64,000 bases of DNA from Parasedimentitalea marina (GCF_004006175.1 NZ_CP033219.1:1364001-1428000), one strand, 5' to 3'. Positions 9,146 to 18,362 are shown, numbered from the stretch's first letter. The notes: generated by a model from the sequence alone, not told the origin. A program made the numbers and translations.

Positions 9146-10192
9146 ATGGAACATAAATCCGTACAGACCTATTATGGTGAGGTGCTGCAGAGTAGTGATG
9201 ATCTGCAGACCAATGCCTGTTGCACGCCTGATGCCATGCCTGCGCATATGAAGGCGGTACTTTCGCAGATCCATGATGAGGTGCTGACACGGTATTATGG
9301 CTGTGGGTTAATTGCGCCACTGTCGCTGGAAGGGATGCGGATTCTGGATCTGGGCTGTGGCGCGGGACGGGATGTTTATGCGCTGTCGGCCATGGTTGGC
9401 GAGAGCGGTTATGTCGTTGGCGTTGACATGACGCCCGCTCAGCTGGATGTGGCGCGGACGCATCAAGAGTACCACGCGGACAAGTTTGGCTACGCTCAGT
9501 CAAACGTTGCGTTTCACCATGGCTATATTGAACAGTTGGGCGATTTGGACATTGAGCCGGGCTCGTTTGATATCATTGTGTCTAACTGTGTGATCAATCT
9601 GGCTACCGACAAGGCAGCAGTGCTGCGTGGCGCACATCATTTGTTGAAAGAGGGTGGCGAGATGTATTTCTCGGATGTCTATGCAGACCGACGGGTGCCA
9701 CAGGTTATGGCACAGGATGAGGTGTTGTATGGCGAATGCCTGTCTGGTGCGCTGTACTGGAATGATTTTCTGACCCTGGCCCGCGGCGCAGGTTTTGCTG
9801 ATCCGCGCCAGGTTGAGGCGCGGCCTCTGACCATTGAAAACCCTAAGCTGGAACAACGGGTGGCGCCGTTAAAGTTCCTGTCGGCGACTTACCGGTTGTT
9901 CAAGCTAGCTGGGTTGGAACCGGCCTGTGAAGATTTCGGCCAAGCGGTGATCTACAAGGGCAGCATCCCACATGCGCCGCATGTGTTTGCCTTGGATGAC
10001 CATCATGTGATCGAGACTGGAAAAGTGTTTCCGGTCTGCGGCAATACTTGGATGATGCTGAAGGAGACCCGGTTTGCCGCACATTTCGAGTTTATTGGCA
10101 ACTTCAATACCCATTACGGCATCTTTGCTGGCTGTGGTGGCGAAAGCCCGTTTGAGATCGATGGTGAGAGTGCGGCCACCTCTTGTTGCTGA
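9146..10192 (+). CDS. arsM: Arsenite methyltransferase-like protein (ArsM family)
   Basis: The 348-residue SAM-dependent methyltransferase has motif I LDLGCGAGRD preceded by the ArsM-type start KSVQTYYGEVL. Three Cys positions match the arsenic-binding set of ArsM: NACC near the N-terminus, VSNCVIN after motif I, and GECLSGAL. ArsM converts As(III) to methylated arsenicals. The C-terminal extension contains VCGNTW and CGGE and ends in two Cys. I chose the ATG giving MEHKSV because GGAAGG lies just before it and residues upstream are not family-like. No arsR or arsenic permease is adjacent, so the role is inferred from residues alone. Confidence 0.82.
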   Translation: MEHKSVQTYYGEVLQSSDDLQTNACCTPDAMPAHMKAVLSQIHDEVLTRYYGCGLIAPLSLEGMRILDLGCGAGRDVYALSAMVGESGYVVGVDMTPAQLDVARTHQEYHADKFGYAQSNVAFHHGYIEQLGDLDIEPGSFDIIVSNCVINLATDKAAVLRGAHHLLKEGGEMYFSDVYADRRVPQVMAQDEVLYGECLSGALYWNDFLTLARGAGFADPRQVEARPLTIENPKLEQRVAPLKFLSATYRLFKLAGLEPACEDFGQAVIYKGSIPHAPHVFALDDHHVIETGKVFPVCGNTWMMLKETRFAAHFEFIGNFNTHYGIFAGCGGESPFEIDGESAATSCC

Positions 10193-10307
10193 ATACTTGC
10201 GTCACTGGGGCGGGGTTGCTATCTGCGCGGGGAAATCGATGGTTTTCCTCGGCAAGCGTCAGTGAGGCTGTACCCCGACCATGAATACCGCTCCTGAGGT
10301 CCACCTG

Positions 10308-11384
10308 ATGCAGGTCACTCCACGTCTGGAAATTCGTAACCTTGTGCGCCATTTCAGTGGTCGGGCAGTGGTGGATGATGTGTCGTTGAGCATCCAGGCG
10401 GGTCAGGTGACCTGCCTGTTGGGACCCTCGGGGTGTGGCAAGTCGACAACCCTGCGGATCATCGCCGGGGTTGAAATGCAGGATAGCGGTGAGATCTATG
10501 TTGATGGCACGCTGATCTGTGACACGCATTTCCGGGTGCCGCCTGAACGCCGCGAAATTGGACTGATGTTTCAGGACTTTGCCCTTTTCCCGCATCTGAG
10601 CGTCGGGGACAATGTAGCCTTTGGTCTGAAGGGGTCAAAAGAGGCCAAACGGGCACGGGTGGAAGAGCTTCTGGCGCGGGTAGATCTGTTGCGATTCATC
10701 GACGGCTTTCCGCATCAGCTGTCGGGCGGTGAACAGCAGCGGGTGGCGCTGGCGCGGTCACTGGCGCCCAAGCCTCGGATCATGTTGATGGACGAGCCGT
10801 TTTCAGGGCTGGACAATCGGTTGCGCGACGGCATTCGCGACGAGACGCTGAGCTTGCTGAAAGAGGAAGACACGGCTGTTTTGCTGGTCACCCATGAGCC
10901 GGAAGAAGCCATGCGGATGGCGGATGAGATTGCGCTGATGCGCGGTGGCAAGATTGTGCAGCAGGGTGCGCCGTATAATGTCTACACCCGACCTGTAGAT
11001 CATGCGGCGGTGGCTTTTTTCAGTGATACCAATGTGCTGAAGGCGCGTGTTCAGGGGGCTTTGGCGGAAACGCCGTTTGGTGATTTTCTAGCGCCGGGCC
11101 TGCCGGATGGCACAGATGTGGATATCGTGTTTCGTCCCCAACATCTGAAAATTGATTTCGACCGTGGCGGGGCGGGGCCCTTGCCCACCCCCAGCGACGG
11201 TGTGGCGGCACGTGCTACGGTCCAACGGGCGCGGTTCCTGGGCCATGAAAGCCTGGTCGAGTTTCGGATGGATCACGATGGCTCGGTGTTGAAGGCGACT
11301 GTGCCGAATGTGTTCCTGCCAGCGGCAGGGCGGGTGATGTGGCTGACGGTGAAACGCAACCGGTGTTTTGTGTTTCCACGCTGA
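10308..11384 (+). CDS. Orphan ABC transporter ATP-binding protein (FbpC/PotA-like)
   Basis: This is the ATPase subunit of a binding-protein-dependent importer. It has Walker A GPSGCGKSTT, Q-loop FQDFALFP, signature LSGGEQQR, Walker B MLMDEPFSGLD and the switch His in LLVTHEP. A C-terminal TOBE-like domain covers the last 100 residues. The sequence most resembles Fe(III)/polyamine/sulfate-type ATPases. The chosen ATG (MQVTPRLEIRNL) has GAGG 8 bases upstream; an alternative ATG lies 27 bases earlier. No permease or substrate-binding protein is adjacent, so its partners must be elsewhere or the gene is orphaned. Confidence 0.88.
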   Translation: MQVTPRLEIRNLVRHFSGRAVVDDVSLSIQAGQVTCLLGPSGCGKSTTLRIIAGVEMQDSGEIYVDGTLICDTHFRVPPERREIGLMFQDFALFPHLSVGDNVAFGLKGSKEAKRARVEELLARVDLLRFIDGFPHQLSGGEQQRVALARSLAPKPRIMLMDEPFSGLDNRLRDGIRDETLSLLKEEDTAVLLVTHEPEEAMRMADEIALMRGGKIVQQGAPYNVYTRPVDHAAVAFFSDTNVLKARVQGALAETPFGDFLAPGLPDGTDVDIVFRPQHLKIDFDRGGAGPLPTPSDGVAARATVQRARFLGHESLVEFRMDHDGSVLKATVPNVFLPAAGRVMWLTVKRNRCFVFPR

Positions 11385-11427
11385 CTGTGCCAGCCTGCGG
11401 GTGTGACCTACCAGGCTGAGGGCAGAG

Positions 11428-12282
11428 ATGGATCAAACTTACACACAACGGGTGATGACTGCGGCTGACCGTGATCTGATGATCGATTGGGCGGCGGCGG
11501 AAGGCTGGAACCCCGGAGCTCAGGACGCGGAATGTTTTGCACAGGCGGACCCTCGGGGTTTTTGGGGTGGTTGGCTCGACGGTCAGATGGTCGCTTCTAT
11601 TTCGGTGGTCAATTATGATCCCGGCTTTGCCTTCCTTGGGTTTTATATTGTGGCACCGGACTGGCGCGGACGTGGGTTTGGGCTAAAGCTATGGCAGCGG
11701 GCGCTGGATCATGCGGGCCGCCGTGTGGTTGGGCTGGACGGGGTAGTGGATCAACAGGATAACTACTTGGCTTCGGGGTTTGAACTGGCCTATCGTAATA
11801 TCCGCTACGGAGGCGTGCCAGCGGTTCTGCCGGTTGCAGCAGCTGCAGGGCTAGAACTGCACTATGTTGATATACCTGACGCGCAGCTGGAAGCACTCGA
11901 CCGGAGTGTGTTTCCCGCCGCACGCCGTTTGTTTTGGCAGGGCTGGATGCAAGCGACGGCTCATGTGACGGTACAGGCAGTGCAGGCGGGCGATACAATT
12001 GGCTTTGGTACTATTCGACCTTGCCGGGAGGGATATAAAATTGGCCCACTGGTGGCGCATTCTCAGCAGGTGGCCGAGGCGATTTTAGCGTGGCTGCTGC
12101 AGGGGGTCGGTCCGCAGGATCAGGTGTTCTTGGACGTGCCAGAGCCGAATATTGCGGGTAATAACGTTGCCCAGTCGCTGGGCCTGAGGCCCGTATTTGA
12201 AACTGCGCGGATGTTTAGGGGGCCTGCTCCGAACATTGATGTGAACAAGGTCTTTGGTGTGACAAGTTTCGAACTGGGATAG
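11428..12282 (+). CDS. GNAT acetyltransferase with C-terminal extension domain
   Basis: The N-terminal half of this 284-residue protein is a GNAT fold with the acetyl-CoA motif VAPDWRGRGFGLKLWQRAL. The C-terminal half (from about residue 140, ...FGTIRPCREGYKIGPLVA...) matches the second, Acetyltransf_18-type domain found in YitH-like proteins. It should transfer acetyl from acetyl-CoA to an unknown amine. GAGGGCAG precedes the ATG. The gene converges on the WYL regulator, with only 5 bases between their stops. Confidence 0.82.
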   Translation: MDQTYTQRVMTAADRDLMIDWAAAEGWNPGAQDAECFAQADPRGFWGGWLDGQMVASISVVNYDPGFAFLGFYIVAPDWRGRGFGLKLWQRALDHAGRRVVGLDGVVDQQDNYLASGFELAYRNIRYGGVPAVLPVAAAAGLELHYVDIPDAQLEALDRSVFPAARRLFWQGWMQATAHVTVQAVQAGDTIGFGTIRPCREGYKIGPLVAHSQQVAEAILAWLLQGVGPQDQVFLDVPEPNIAGNNVAQSLGLRPVFETARMFRGPAPNIDVNKVFGVTSFELG

Positions 12283-12287
12283 ACGGT

Positions 12288-12956
12288 CTATTCGGGGCTG
12301 TAATCCGCCAATCGTTTGCCTGGCTCATCCGCAAACAGCTCTGGCAGCGCGATGGCTGCCTCAATCAGGTCGACACGGAACACCCGAAAATCATCGCGGG
12401 TCTCGCACCAAGCGGTGAGTGTCCAGACGCGGCCCCAGTATTCCATGTTCAGCGGCCGGATGGTGCGGGCGGTCAGAACGCCGTCGATGCGGCGATAGTC
12501 CAGATGCAGTTTCTGGCGCGACTTGATGGCGCTGCGCAGGGTCGGCATATGGATAAAGCCGCGGGTAGCATCGGCAAAGGGATAGACTGCAAACTTCCAG
12601 GCGTCGGCCTCGGCCACGGTGCTGGTGGGCAGCACCGCATCGATCTTGTCGGCTAGCGACTGGGCTGCCTTCTTCAGATCGTCATCAGCGGCCTCGGCGA
12701 CAATGGCCATACCAAGGTTCAGCGCCTCCAGTTCTTCGCTGGTCAGGGTGAGAGGCGGCAAGGTGATGGCCTCGCGCACCATGTAGCCAACGCCGCGTTC
12801 ACCTTCGACCGGCACGCCGCTGGCAACCAGCGTGTCCATGTCACGATAAATGGTGCGGACCGACACTTCCAGCCGGTCCGCGATGTCTTTGGCGCGATGC
12901 AATTTGCCATCGCGCAGGATCTGAATGATATCAAAAAGGCGGTCGGTGCGGCGCAT
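12288..12956 (-). CDS. YafY-type transcriptional regulator (HTH + WYL domain)
   Basis: The 222 residues open with a DeoR-like winged helix-turn-helix (RRTDRLFDIIQILRDGKLHRAKDIADRLEVSVRTIYRDM) and continue with a WYL ligand-sensing domain (HLDYRR...TIRPLNMEYWGRVWTLTAWCE...FRVFRVDLI). The classic W-Y-L is seen as MEYWGRVWTL. Such proteins usually repress a neighbouring gene. It lies 33 bases downstream of the small dimeric-barrel gene on the same strand. A perfect 9-base inverted repeat sits just upstream of that gene and is the likely operator. Confidence 0.9.
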   Translation of the reverse strand: MRRTDRLFDIIQILRDGKLHRAKDIADRLEVSVRTIYRDMDTLVASGVPVEGERGVGYMVREAITLPPLTLTSEELEALNLGMAIVAEAADDDLKKAAQSLADKIDAVLPTSTVAEADAWKFAVYPFADATRGFIHMPTLRSAIKSRQKLHLDYRRIDGVLTARTIRPLNMEYWGRVWTLTAWCETRDDFRVFRVDLIEAAIALPELFADEPGKRLADYSPE

Positions 12957-12989
12957 GGGTATACCCTTGTCCCGTCCCGACCACTTTCG

Positions 12990-13298
12990 TCAAGCAGCCA
13001 TCTTCCACAACACGTTCTCGTGCCGCATGTTTACGCTGTCAGGCGCTATGGCTGTCATCAATGCGCCGGCGCACTCGGCTTTCATGAATGCCTCGGCAGC
13101 GGACTTGGCAGCCTCCATACTGTCCCAGATAACATAGTCGGTCCATTTCCCATCTTCCCCTTCGCTAAGCTGTCGATGTACAAAGCCGGGCAGGGACCGA
13201 ACGAAGGTTTCAGTGCCTTTGCTAATTTCAACAAAATCGGCTGATTTTACGGTGTCGGCCAGGGCGAAGGTCACGATTTCAGCAACTGCGTTTTTCAT
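12990..13298 (-). CDS. Small ABM-like dimeric alpha/beta-barrel protein
   Basis: The 102-residue ferredoxin-like fold protein has the pattern EIVTFALAD...FVEISKGTETFVRSLPGFVHRQLSE, then WTDYVIWDSMEAAKSAAEAFM, typical of antibiotic-biosynthesis-monooxygenase-like dimeric barrels. Its reaction is unknown. It forms a two-gene unit with the WYL regulator, which is a recurring arrangement, and is probably the regulated target. No signal peptide is present. Confidence 0.72.
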   Translation of the reverse strand: MKNAVAEIVTFALADTVKSADFVEISKGTETFVRSLPGFVHRQLSEGEDGKWTDYVIWDSMEAAKSAAEAFMKAECAGALMTAIAPDSVNMRHENVLWKMAA

Positions 13299-13342
13299 TT
13301 GTCATCTCCTATGTGTGTTGACGCTCTGGACCTAGCAAGGGG

Positions 13343-13366
13343 CAACTGACATAAACCTGTCAGTTG
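13343..13366. promoter_or_regulatory. Perfect palindromic operator upstream of the ABM-like gene
   Basis: CAACTGACA and TGTCAGTTG form exact 9-base arms separated by TAAACC. The site is 45 bases upstream of the ABM-like start and faces away from tatA. It has the TGACA-N6-TGTCA form expected for a dimeric winged-helix regulator. Assignment to the adjacent WYL protein is inference. Confidence 0.65.
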
Positions 13367-13517
13367 GGTTCGCGATTGCCTGAAAAAATGCAAAAAGACT
13401 TTAGAAGCCTCTGTCAGGACACTGTTGTTGCTTTCGATCAAACAGCGGTGGGCGTAGAACCGCTAATGAAACGAATATCCGGTGCGGATGGGCACCGACC
13501 TAAAAGGAGACATTCTT

Positions 13518-13733
13518 ATGTTGAACAATATCGGCCTTCCTGGCCTGCTGCTGATTGCTGTTGTGGTTCTGGTTCTGTTTGGACGTGGCAAAATCAGCTC
13601 TTTGATGGGTGAAGTCGGCAAAGGCATCACCTCGTTCAAAAAGGGCATCAACGAAGGCACCAAAGAGCTGGAAGAAGAGGTCGCTGAGACCGCCAAGGAC
13701 GTGACTCCGGAAACCGACAAAGACAAGGCGTAA
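13518..13733 (+). CDS. tatA: Sec-independent translocase subunit TatA
   Basis: The 71-residue protein has one N-terminal membrane helix ([18 protein letters not shown]), the FGRGKI hinge, an amphipathic helix and an acidic-basic tail, as in TatA. It oligomerises to make the translocation pore for folded twin-arginine substrates. The start follows AAAGGAG at good spacing; an upstream in-frame ATG would extend it without a matching ribosome site. tatB starts 6 bases after the stop and tatC follows. Confidence 0.95.
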   Translation: MLNNIGLPGLLLIAVVVLVLFGRGKISSLMGEVGKGITSFKKGINEGTKELEEEVAETAKDVTPETDKDKA

Positions 13734-13739
13734 TCGCTG

Positions 13740-14246
13740 ATGTTTGATTTGGGTTGGACCGAAATGCTGGTGGTTGGCGTGGTGGCGCTGATCGTGGTGG
13801 GCCCCAAGGACTTGCCAGTGATGTTTCGCACCGTTGGGCGCGCCGTCGGCAAGGCCAAGGGCATGGCGCGTGAATTCAGCAGCGCCATGAATGATGCCGC
13901 CGACCAGTCCGGCATCAAGGACATCTCCAAAGGGCTGAAGGTCGCGAGTAACCCGGTTGGCACTGCAATGGATGGTGTCCGGGATGCGGCGCAGGACATG
14001 GCAAAAAGCATGGACTTTACCGGCAAAGGCCCCGGTGGTGGAAAAATTGACCCGGAAAGCGAAACCGGCAAGTTGTTTGCTGAACGGGCCGAAGACAGTA
14101 AGAAAATTCGGGCTGCCACCGCGCGCGCGGCCGCTGAACGTAAGGCTACCGAAGCTGCTGAAGCCTTGGCCAAGGCCGATGAGATGGACGCGGCCCTGAC
14201 ACCGAGTGATGCGGCCCCATTACCCGATGATGAGAGTAAACCATGA
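13740..14246 (+). CDS. tatB: Sec-independent translocase subunit TatB
   Basis: At 168 residues it has the TatB start [26 protein letters not shown] (helix plus the conserved Glu and GPK/P hinge), then a long amphipathic and charged region. TatB forms the twin-arginine substrate receptor with TatC. The tail is rich in Ala, Glu and Lys and ends in ESKP. The stop overlaps the tatC start as ATGA. Confidence 0.95.
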   Translation: MFDLGWTEMLVVGVVALIVVGPKDLPVMFRTVGRAVGKAKGMAREFSSAMNDAADQSGIKDISKGLKVASNPVGTAMDGVRDAAQDMAKSMDFTGKGPGGGKIDPESETGKLFAERAEDSKKIRAATARAAAERKATEAAEALAKADEMDAALTPSDAAPLPDDESKP

Positions 14247-15139
14247 GCCAGACTGACGAGATCGAAGACAGCACTGCCCCGCTGATCGAGCATCTGGCCG
14301 AGTTGCGCAATCGGTTGATCCATATGGTGGTGGCGTTTTTGATCGGCATGATCATCTGCTTCACCGTGGCAACGCCGATCTTCAACTTCCTGACCAATCC
14401 CTTGTGTCAGGTGCTGGCGGATCGCGGGCAGGACTGCGACCTGATCTTTATCTCCCCACAAGAGGGTTTCTTTGTGGCGATCAAGGTCTCGTTGTTGGGT
14501 GGTTTGATCCTGTCGTTCCCCTATCTGGCAATGCAGGTGTGGCGGTTTGTGGCCCCGGGCTTGTACAAAAACGAGAAGGGCGCGTTTCTGCCGTTCCTGC
14601 TGGCTTCGCCGTTTATGTTCGCACTGGGCGCCAGCTTTGCCTTCTACGTCGTGACACCACTGGCCTATGAGTTCTTCCTTGGGTTCCAGCAATTTGGTGC
14701 CGGAGGCGAGGCCGTCGTGGATGGCACCGCTGCACCGCTGAGCGTGGTGTTCCAGGGCTCGGCGCAGGAATATCTGAACCTGACGATCAAATTTATCGTG
14801 GCCTTTGGCATGTGCTTTCAATTGCCTGTGCTGCTGACCCTGATGGGCAAGGTCGGGCTGGTCAGTGCCGAGGGGCTGAAATCGGTACGCAAATACGCTG
14901 TAGTGGCGATCTTACTGCTGGCCGCGCTGGTGACACCGCCGGACGTGATCACTCAGGTGATCCTGTTTGTGGTGGTCTATGGGTTGTACGAGGTGTCGAT
15001 CATGCTGGTGGCACGGGTCGAAGTGAAGCGCGAAGCCAAACTGCGGGCCGAAGGCTTCTATGACGACGATGAAGATGACATTGACCCTGCTGACGCCGAA
15101 CCTCATTTCGACGAGATTGACGACAGCAAGGACAAGTAG
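14243..15139 (+). CDS. tatC: Sec-independent translocase subunit TatC
   Basis: The 298-residue six-helix inner-membrane protein has the TatC signature [13 protein letters not shown] near residue 15, [18 protein letters not shown], and the [10 protein letters not shown] region near the last helices. It recognises the twin-arginine signal peptide. The C-terminus carries an unusually acidic tail of about 35 residues ([15 protein letters not shown]...), longer than in E. coli. It is translationally coupled to tatB through ATGA and followed by a strong terminator. Confidence 0.96.
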   Translation: MSQTDEIEDSTAPLIEHLAELRNRLIHMVVAFLIGMIICFTVATPIFNFLTNPLCQVLADRGQDCDLIFISPQEGFFVAIKVSLLGGLILSFPYLAMQVWRFVAPGLYKNEKGAFLPFLLASPFMFALGASFAFYVVTPLAYEFFLGFQQFGAGGEAVVDGTAAPLSVVFQGSAQEYLNLTIKFIVAFGMCFQLPVLLTLMGKVGLVSAEGLKSVRKYAVVAILLLAALVTPPDVITQVILFVVVYGLYEVSIMLVARVEVKREAKLRAEGFYDDDEDDIDPADAEPHFDEIDDSKDK

Positions 15140-15159
15140 GTCTGAGGCATATTGAAATC

Positions 15160-15192
15160 AAAAGGCGCGCCAGAGATGGCGCGCCTTTTTTT
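15160..15192 (+). terminator. Rho-independent terminator of tatABC
   Basis: Arms AAGGCGCGCC and GGCGCGCCTT flank the loop AGAGAT and are followed by a run of seven T, 20 bases after the tatC stop. Confidence 0.92.
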
Positions 15193-15290
15193 GCAGGGAC
15201 AACCCATACCCCATTTTAGCATCAGTATCGGTTGTGTTGTCTGCAATCAAATTCTACCCTTGAGGTATAGTATCGGAAGGCAAACCCAGC

Positions 15291-16106
15291 ATGGCGTCTC
15301 AGTGGATCCGGAAAAACTTCTTGACGACGGCAACTTGCGCCGTGTTTGCCTTTTTCTTGTCTGCTGCAGTCTCCGCTGAAGAAATGGTTGATCGATCCGA
15401 TTTGGTCAGAGTGTTTGAAGATGAGGGCATGAACGGTAGTTTTGCGCTGCTGGATGTTGCTGATAATCGGCTTGTAGTTGTTAATGCAGAGCGCGTTTTT
15501 CAACGCTTCATTCCAGCTTCAACATTCAAGTTTGCGAATAGTTTGATTGCTTTGGAGTTGGGAGTAATCGCAGATGAAAACGAGATCATCCCCTATGGTG
15601 GTGAACCGCAACCCTTTAAAGCCTGGGAACAGGACATGCGGATTGGCAACGCGTTCGCTGTTTCAAACGTACCTGTCTTTCAGGAGCTCGCCAGAAGAGT
15701 TGGAAAGGATCGATATACTGAGCTGCTGGAAAATCTATCGTACGGAAACGGAACTGTTGGAGCTGAAGTTGAACGGTTTTGGCTCGATGGTCCACTGAAG
15801 ATAAGTGCGGTTGAGCAGGTGCGGTTTCTCGCGGCTTTGGCAACGTGGCGACTTCCGTTCTCCAATCACTCGCAAACACTTGTGCACGACATCTCTGTAA
15901 TTGAGAGCAGAAATAACGCAATATTGTATGGAAAGACAGGCTGGACGGTGGCCTCCGATCCAGGCATTGGATGGTTTGTAGGATGGGTGCAAAACAATGA
16001 TAATGTTTACGCATTTGCACTCAACATGGACATGCGGTCCCAGAACAACGCTCCTCAACGGGTAGCAATGGCTCGTCGGTTGTTGTCCGAGTTAGGTGTG
16101 TACTAA
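15291..16106 (+). CDS. bla: Class D beta-lactamase (OXA-type)
   Basis: The 271-residue precursor has a signal peptide (FLTTATCAVFAFFLSAAVSA, cleavage near 29). All class D motifs are present: STFK (S77 nucleophile, K80 for carbamylation), SNV (125-127), YGN (151-153), FWLDGPLKIS (163-172, with the Trp that shields the carbamyl-Lys) and KTGW (215-218). It should hydrolyse beta-lactams in the periplasm. Base and codon use are visibly more AT-rich than the flanking tatC and DUF815 genes, which suggests acquisition at some stage, but no mobile element is seen. Substrate range cannot be told from sequence. Confidence 0.93.
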   Translation: MASQWIRKNFLTTATCAVFAFFLSAAVSAEEMVDRSDLVRVFEDEGMNGSFALLDVADNRLVVVNAERVFQRFIPASTFKFANSLIALELGVIADENEIIPYGGEPQPFKAWEQDMRIGNAFAVSNVPVFQELARRVGKDRYTELLENLSYGNGTVGAEVERFWLDGPLKISAVEQVRFLAALATWRLPFSNHSQTLVHDISVIESRNNAILYGKTGWTVASDPGIGWFVGWVQNNDNVYAFALNMDMRSQNNAPQRVAMARRLLSELGVY

Positions 16107-16268
16107 GGCGAACTTAGTCGAGCGCTTGCAGGGCTTTCAGGTTTGTTTATGCGCTACCTGCTGTGCATATAGGACTGCAACCGGGGCATGATTTCTATCC
16201 ATGCCTATGCCTCTTGTCGCACCCGCCATAACATGCTTTGTCAGCGGCAGACCCAGACGGAGACCACC

Positions 16269-17111
16269 ATGGACAAGACCGCATTGACCCGCATTGCCGA
16301 CGCCCTTGAGCGGATGTCACCAGCCCCCTTGGCTGCGCCCGATTTTGAGGCGGCCTCGGCCTTTGTTTGGCATGTGGAGCCGGAGCGGTTGGAGCCGGTA
16401 ACAGACATCAGTCGGGTGGATCTGGATCTGCTGGTCGGGATCAACCGCTCGCGTGATACATTGCTGGAAAACACCCGCCGGTTTGCACAGGGGTTTGCGG
16501 CCAATAATGCCCTGCTGTGGGGCGCGCGCGGCATGGGGAAATCAAGTCTGGTCAAGGCCATTCACGGCACCTTGCTGACGGACTGTCCGGATTTGAAGCT
16601 GATCGAGTTGCAGCGCGAGGACCTACCCTCGGTGTCGCGGCTTCTGCACCATCTGGGCAGTGCCAAGCAGCGGTTTATTCTGTTCTGCGATGACCTGTCG
16701 TTCAGTCATGATGATCAGCACTACAAAAGCCTGAAGGCGGTGCTGGATGGCGGTATCGAAGGCCGTCCGGAGAATGTGGTGTTCTATGCCACCTCGAACC
16801 GGCGTCATCTGATGCCGCGTGACATGATTGAAAACGAACGCTCCAGCGCCATCAACCCCTCCGAGGCGGTCGAGGAAAAGGTGTCGCTGTCAGATCGCTT
16901 TGGTCTTTGGCTCGGCTTTCATCCCTGCAATCAGGATGAATATCTTGCAATGATCGATGGCTATTGTGCGGCCCACAACGTCAAAGTCGACGCCGATCAT
17001 CTGCGGGCCGAAGCGATAGAGTGGCAGGCAACGCGCGGCGCGCGGTCAGGTCGTGTCGCTTGGCAATTCTTTGTCGATCTGGCGGGCCGACAGGGGATCA
17101 CGCTGCGCTAA
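16269..17111 (+). CDS. DUF815 family AAA ATPase
   Basis: The 280-residue P-loop ATPase has Walker A GARGMGKSS and Walker B-like RFILFCDDLSF, then a sensor-like VVFYATSNRRHLMP and the DUF815-typical DRFGLWLGFHPC. Function is unknown; these ATPases are widespread in proteobacteria. The ATG after GGAGACCACC is chosen over an upstream in-frame ATG with no ribosome site. It converges with the nlpD-like gene, 24 bases away. Confidence 0.87.
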   Translation: MDKTALTRIADALERMSPAPLAAPDFEAASAFVWHVEPERLEPVTDISRVDLDLLVGINRSRDTLLENTRRFAQGFAANNALLWGARGMGKSSLVKAIHGTLLTDCPDLKLIELQREDLPSVSRLLHHLGSAKQRFILFCDDLSFSHDDQHYKSLKAVLDGGIEGRPENVVFYATSNRRHLMPRDMIENERSSAINPSEAVEEKVSLSDRFGLWLGFHPCNQDEYLAMIDGYCAAHNVKVDADHLRAEAIEWQATRGARSGRVAWQFFVDLAGRQGITLR

Positions 17112-17135
17112 CAACGCAGCACGATTGCCTGTGTT

Positions 17136-18362
17136 TTACTGCAAATATGGCAGTGGATCGACGGAGTCGAACCCATCGCGGACCTCAAAATGGACATAGG
17201 CATCGTCGCCACTGCGCAGGGTGGCAATGGTTTGACCCCGGCTGACTTTGTCGCCCTTTTTGATCGCGATGTTGTCGACGTTGGCATAGACGGTCAGCAG
17301 CTTGTCATCATGGCGGATGACAATGATCGGCACCTTATTGGAATCGGCGGTGATAGCAGCGACTGTGCCACTGCGCGCTGCTCTGACCGGTGATCCGGCT
17401 GCGGCTGCGATGTCGATACCGTCATTCTTGCCCTTGGAATAGGTGCGGATGATCTTGCCCTGCACCGGGTAGCCCATAGCGGCCTGGCTGTTGCGGGTCG
17501 GTTGTGGAACTTCGACATCGGGCAAAGCCGGTGCTTCGGCGATGGCAGTCACATCTTCCTGCGGCAATGGCTTGGTTGAGCTGGGCGGGGTTGGCGTGGT
17601 GGTGCCCTGTCCGGGAACGGTCACGGTGGTGACGGCCGCAGGAGAGGCCACGGCAGGTGCCGACTGATCCTTGAGAGGGATCAGCAGATATTGGCCTTCA
17701 CGGATGGCAAAGTCACTGCCCAACCCGTTCCATTCAACCAGCGCCTTGACCGGCACCTGATACAGGCGTGAAATTGTATAGGCAGTTTCGCCGCGTTCCA
17801 CTTTGTGGCGCACAGGCTCGGGGCCATCCTGGACGGCGGGTGGTTCAATTCTGGCCGGGGCGGGCTGCAATTGGGTTGTGGTCACAGATCCTGGATTGGG
17901 TGAGGTGGTAGCAGCACCGTCAATGGCAGATCCTGCAAGAGACTCGATATCTATCGAGCCTGGATTGGTTTCACCGTTTGAGATCACCTGATCCGGCGCG
18001 CGGCGCGGCAGGGCCAGAACCTCTCCGGGGCGCAGCTTGTCTCCGGGTTGTACACCATTGAACCGGGCAACCTCGTCCACCGGCAATCCGACCCGTGTAG
18101 CGATGTCGGAAACAGTATCACCGCGCCGGGCAACGGCCACTTGGTAATTGGGGTAGGTGATCAACCCTCGTTCATCTGCATCAGGGCGGCCAGTGGTGGC
18201 GTTCTGCGCAGCGTTGGAGGTATTGAAGGCTCCGATCTGGCCCCGCATGTCGTAGTCCAGCGGCCCTTCACAGGCCGCGACCAGGATGAGCACGGACAAG
18301 ATGGCGGTACTGCGTGTCAGTTTGCCTATCGTGCGGCGGGTGCGCGTGGAGGTCATCGGCAT
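17136..18362 (-). CDS. nlpD: NlpD-like lipoprotein with LysM repeats and degenerate M23/LytM domain
   Basis: The 408-residue precursor has a lipoprotein signal (ILSVLILVAAC, lipid Cys31), two LysM peptidoglycan-binding repeats (about 72-118 and 180-225), a Pro/Thr-rich linker and a C-terminal LytM domain. The first zinc-ligand region reads KNDGIDIAA, with Asn where active M23 enzymes have His, while the final HFEVR is kept. This matches NlpD/EnvC-type amidase activators, which lack hydrolase activity. The start is the ATG preceded by GAGGAG. It lies last in surE-pcm-nlpD, the same order as in enterobacteria. Confidence 0.88.
   Translation of the reverse strand: MPMTSTRTRRTIGKLTRSTAILSVLILVAACEGPLDYDMRGQIGAFNTSNAAQNATTGRPDADERGLITYPNYQVAVARRGDTVSDIATRVGLPVDEVARFNGVQPGDKLRPGEVLALPRRAPDQVISNGETNPGSIDIESLAGSAIDGAATTSPNPGSVTTTQLQPAPARIEPPAVQDGPEPVRHKVERGETAYTISRLYQVPVKALVEWNGLGSDFAIREGQYLLIPLKDQSAPAVASPAAVTTVTVPGQGTTTPTPPSSTKPLPQEDVTAIAEAPALPDVEVPQPTRNSQAAMGYPVQGKIIRTYSKGKNDGIDIAAAAGSPVRAARSGTVAAITADSNKVPIIVIRHDDKLLTVYANVDNIAIKKGDKVSRGQTIATLRSGDDAYVHFEVRDGFDSVDPLPYLQ

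Noticed and set aside
13463..14821. Long minus-strand frame of 452 codons opposite tatABC
   Set aside because: It lies wholly opposite three well-supported tat genes, shows no family pattern and has the composition of a codon-bias shadow.
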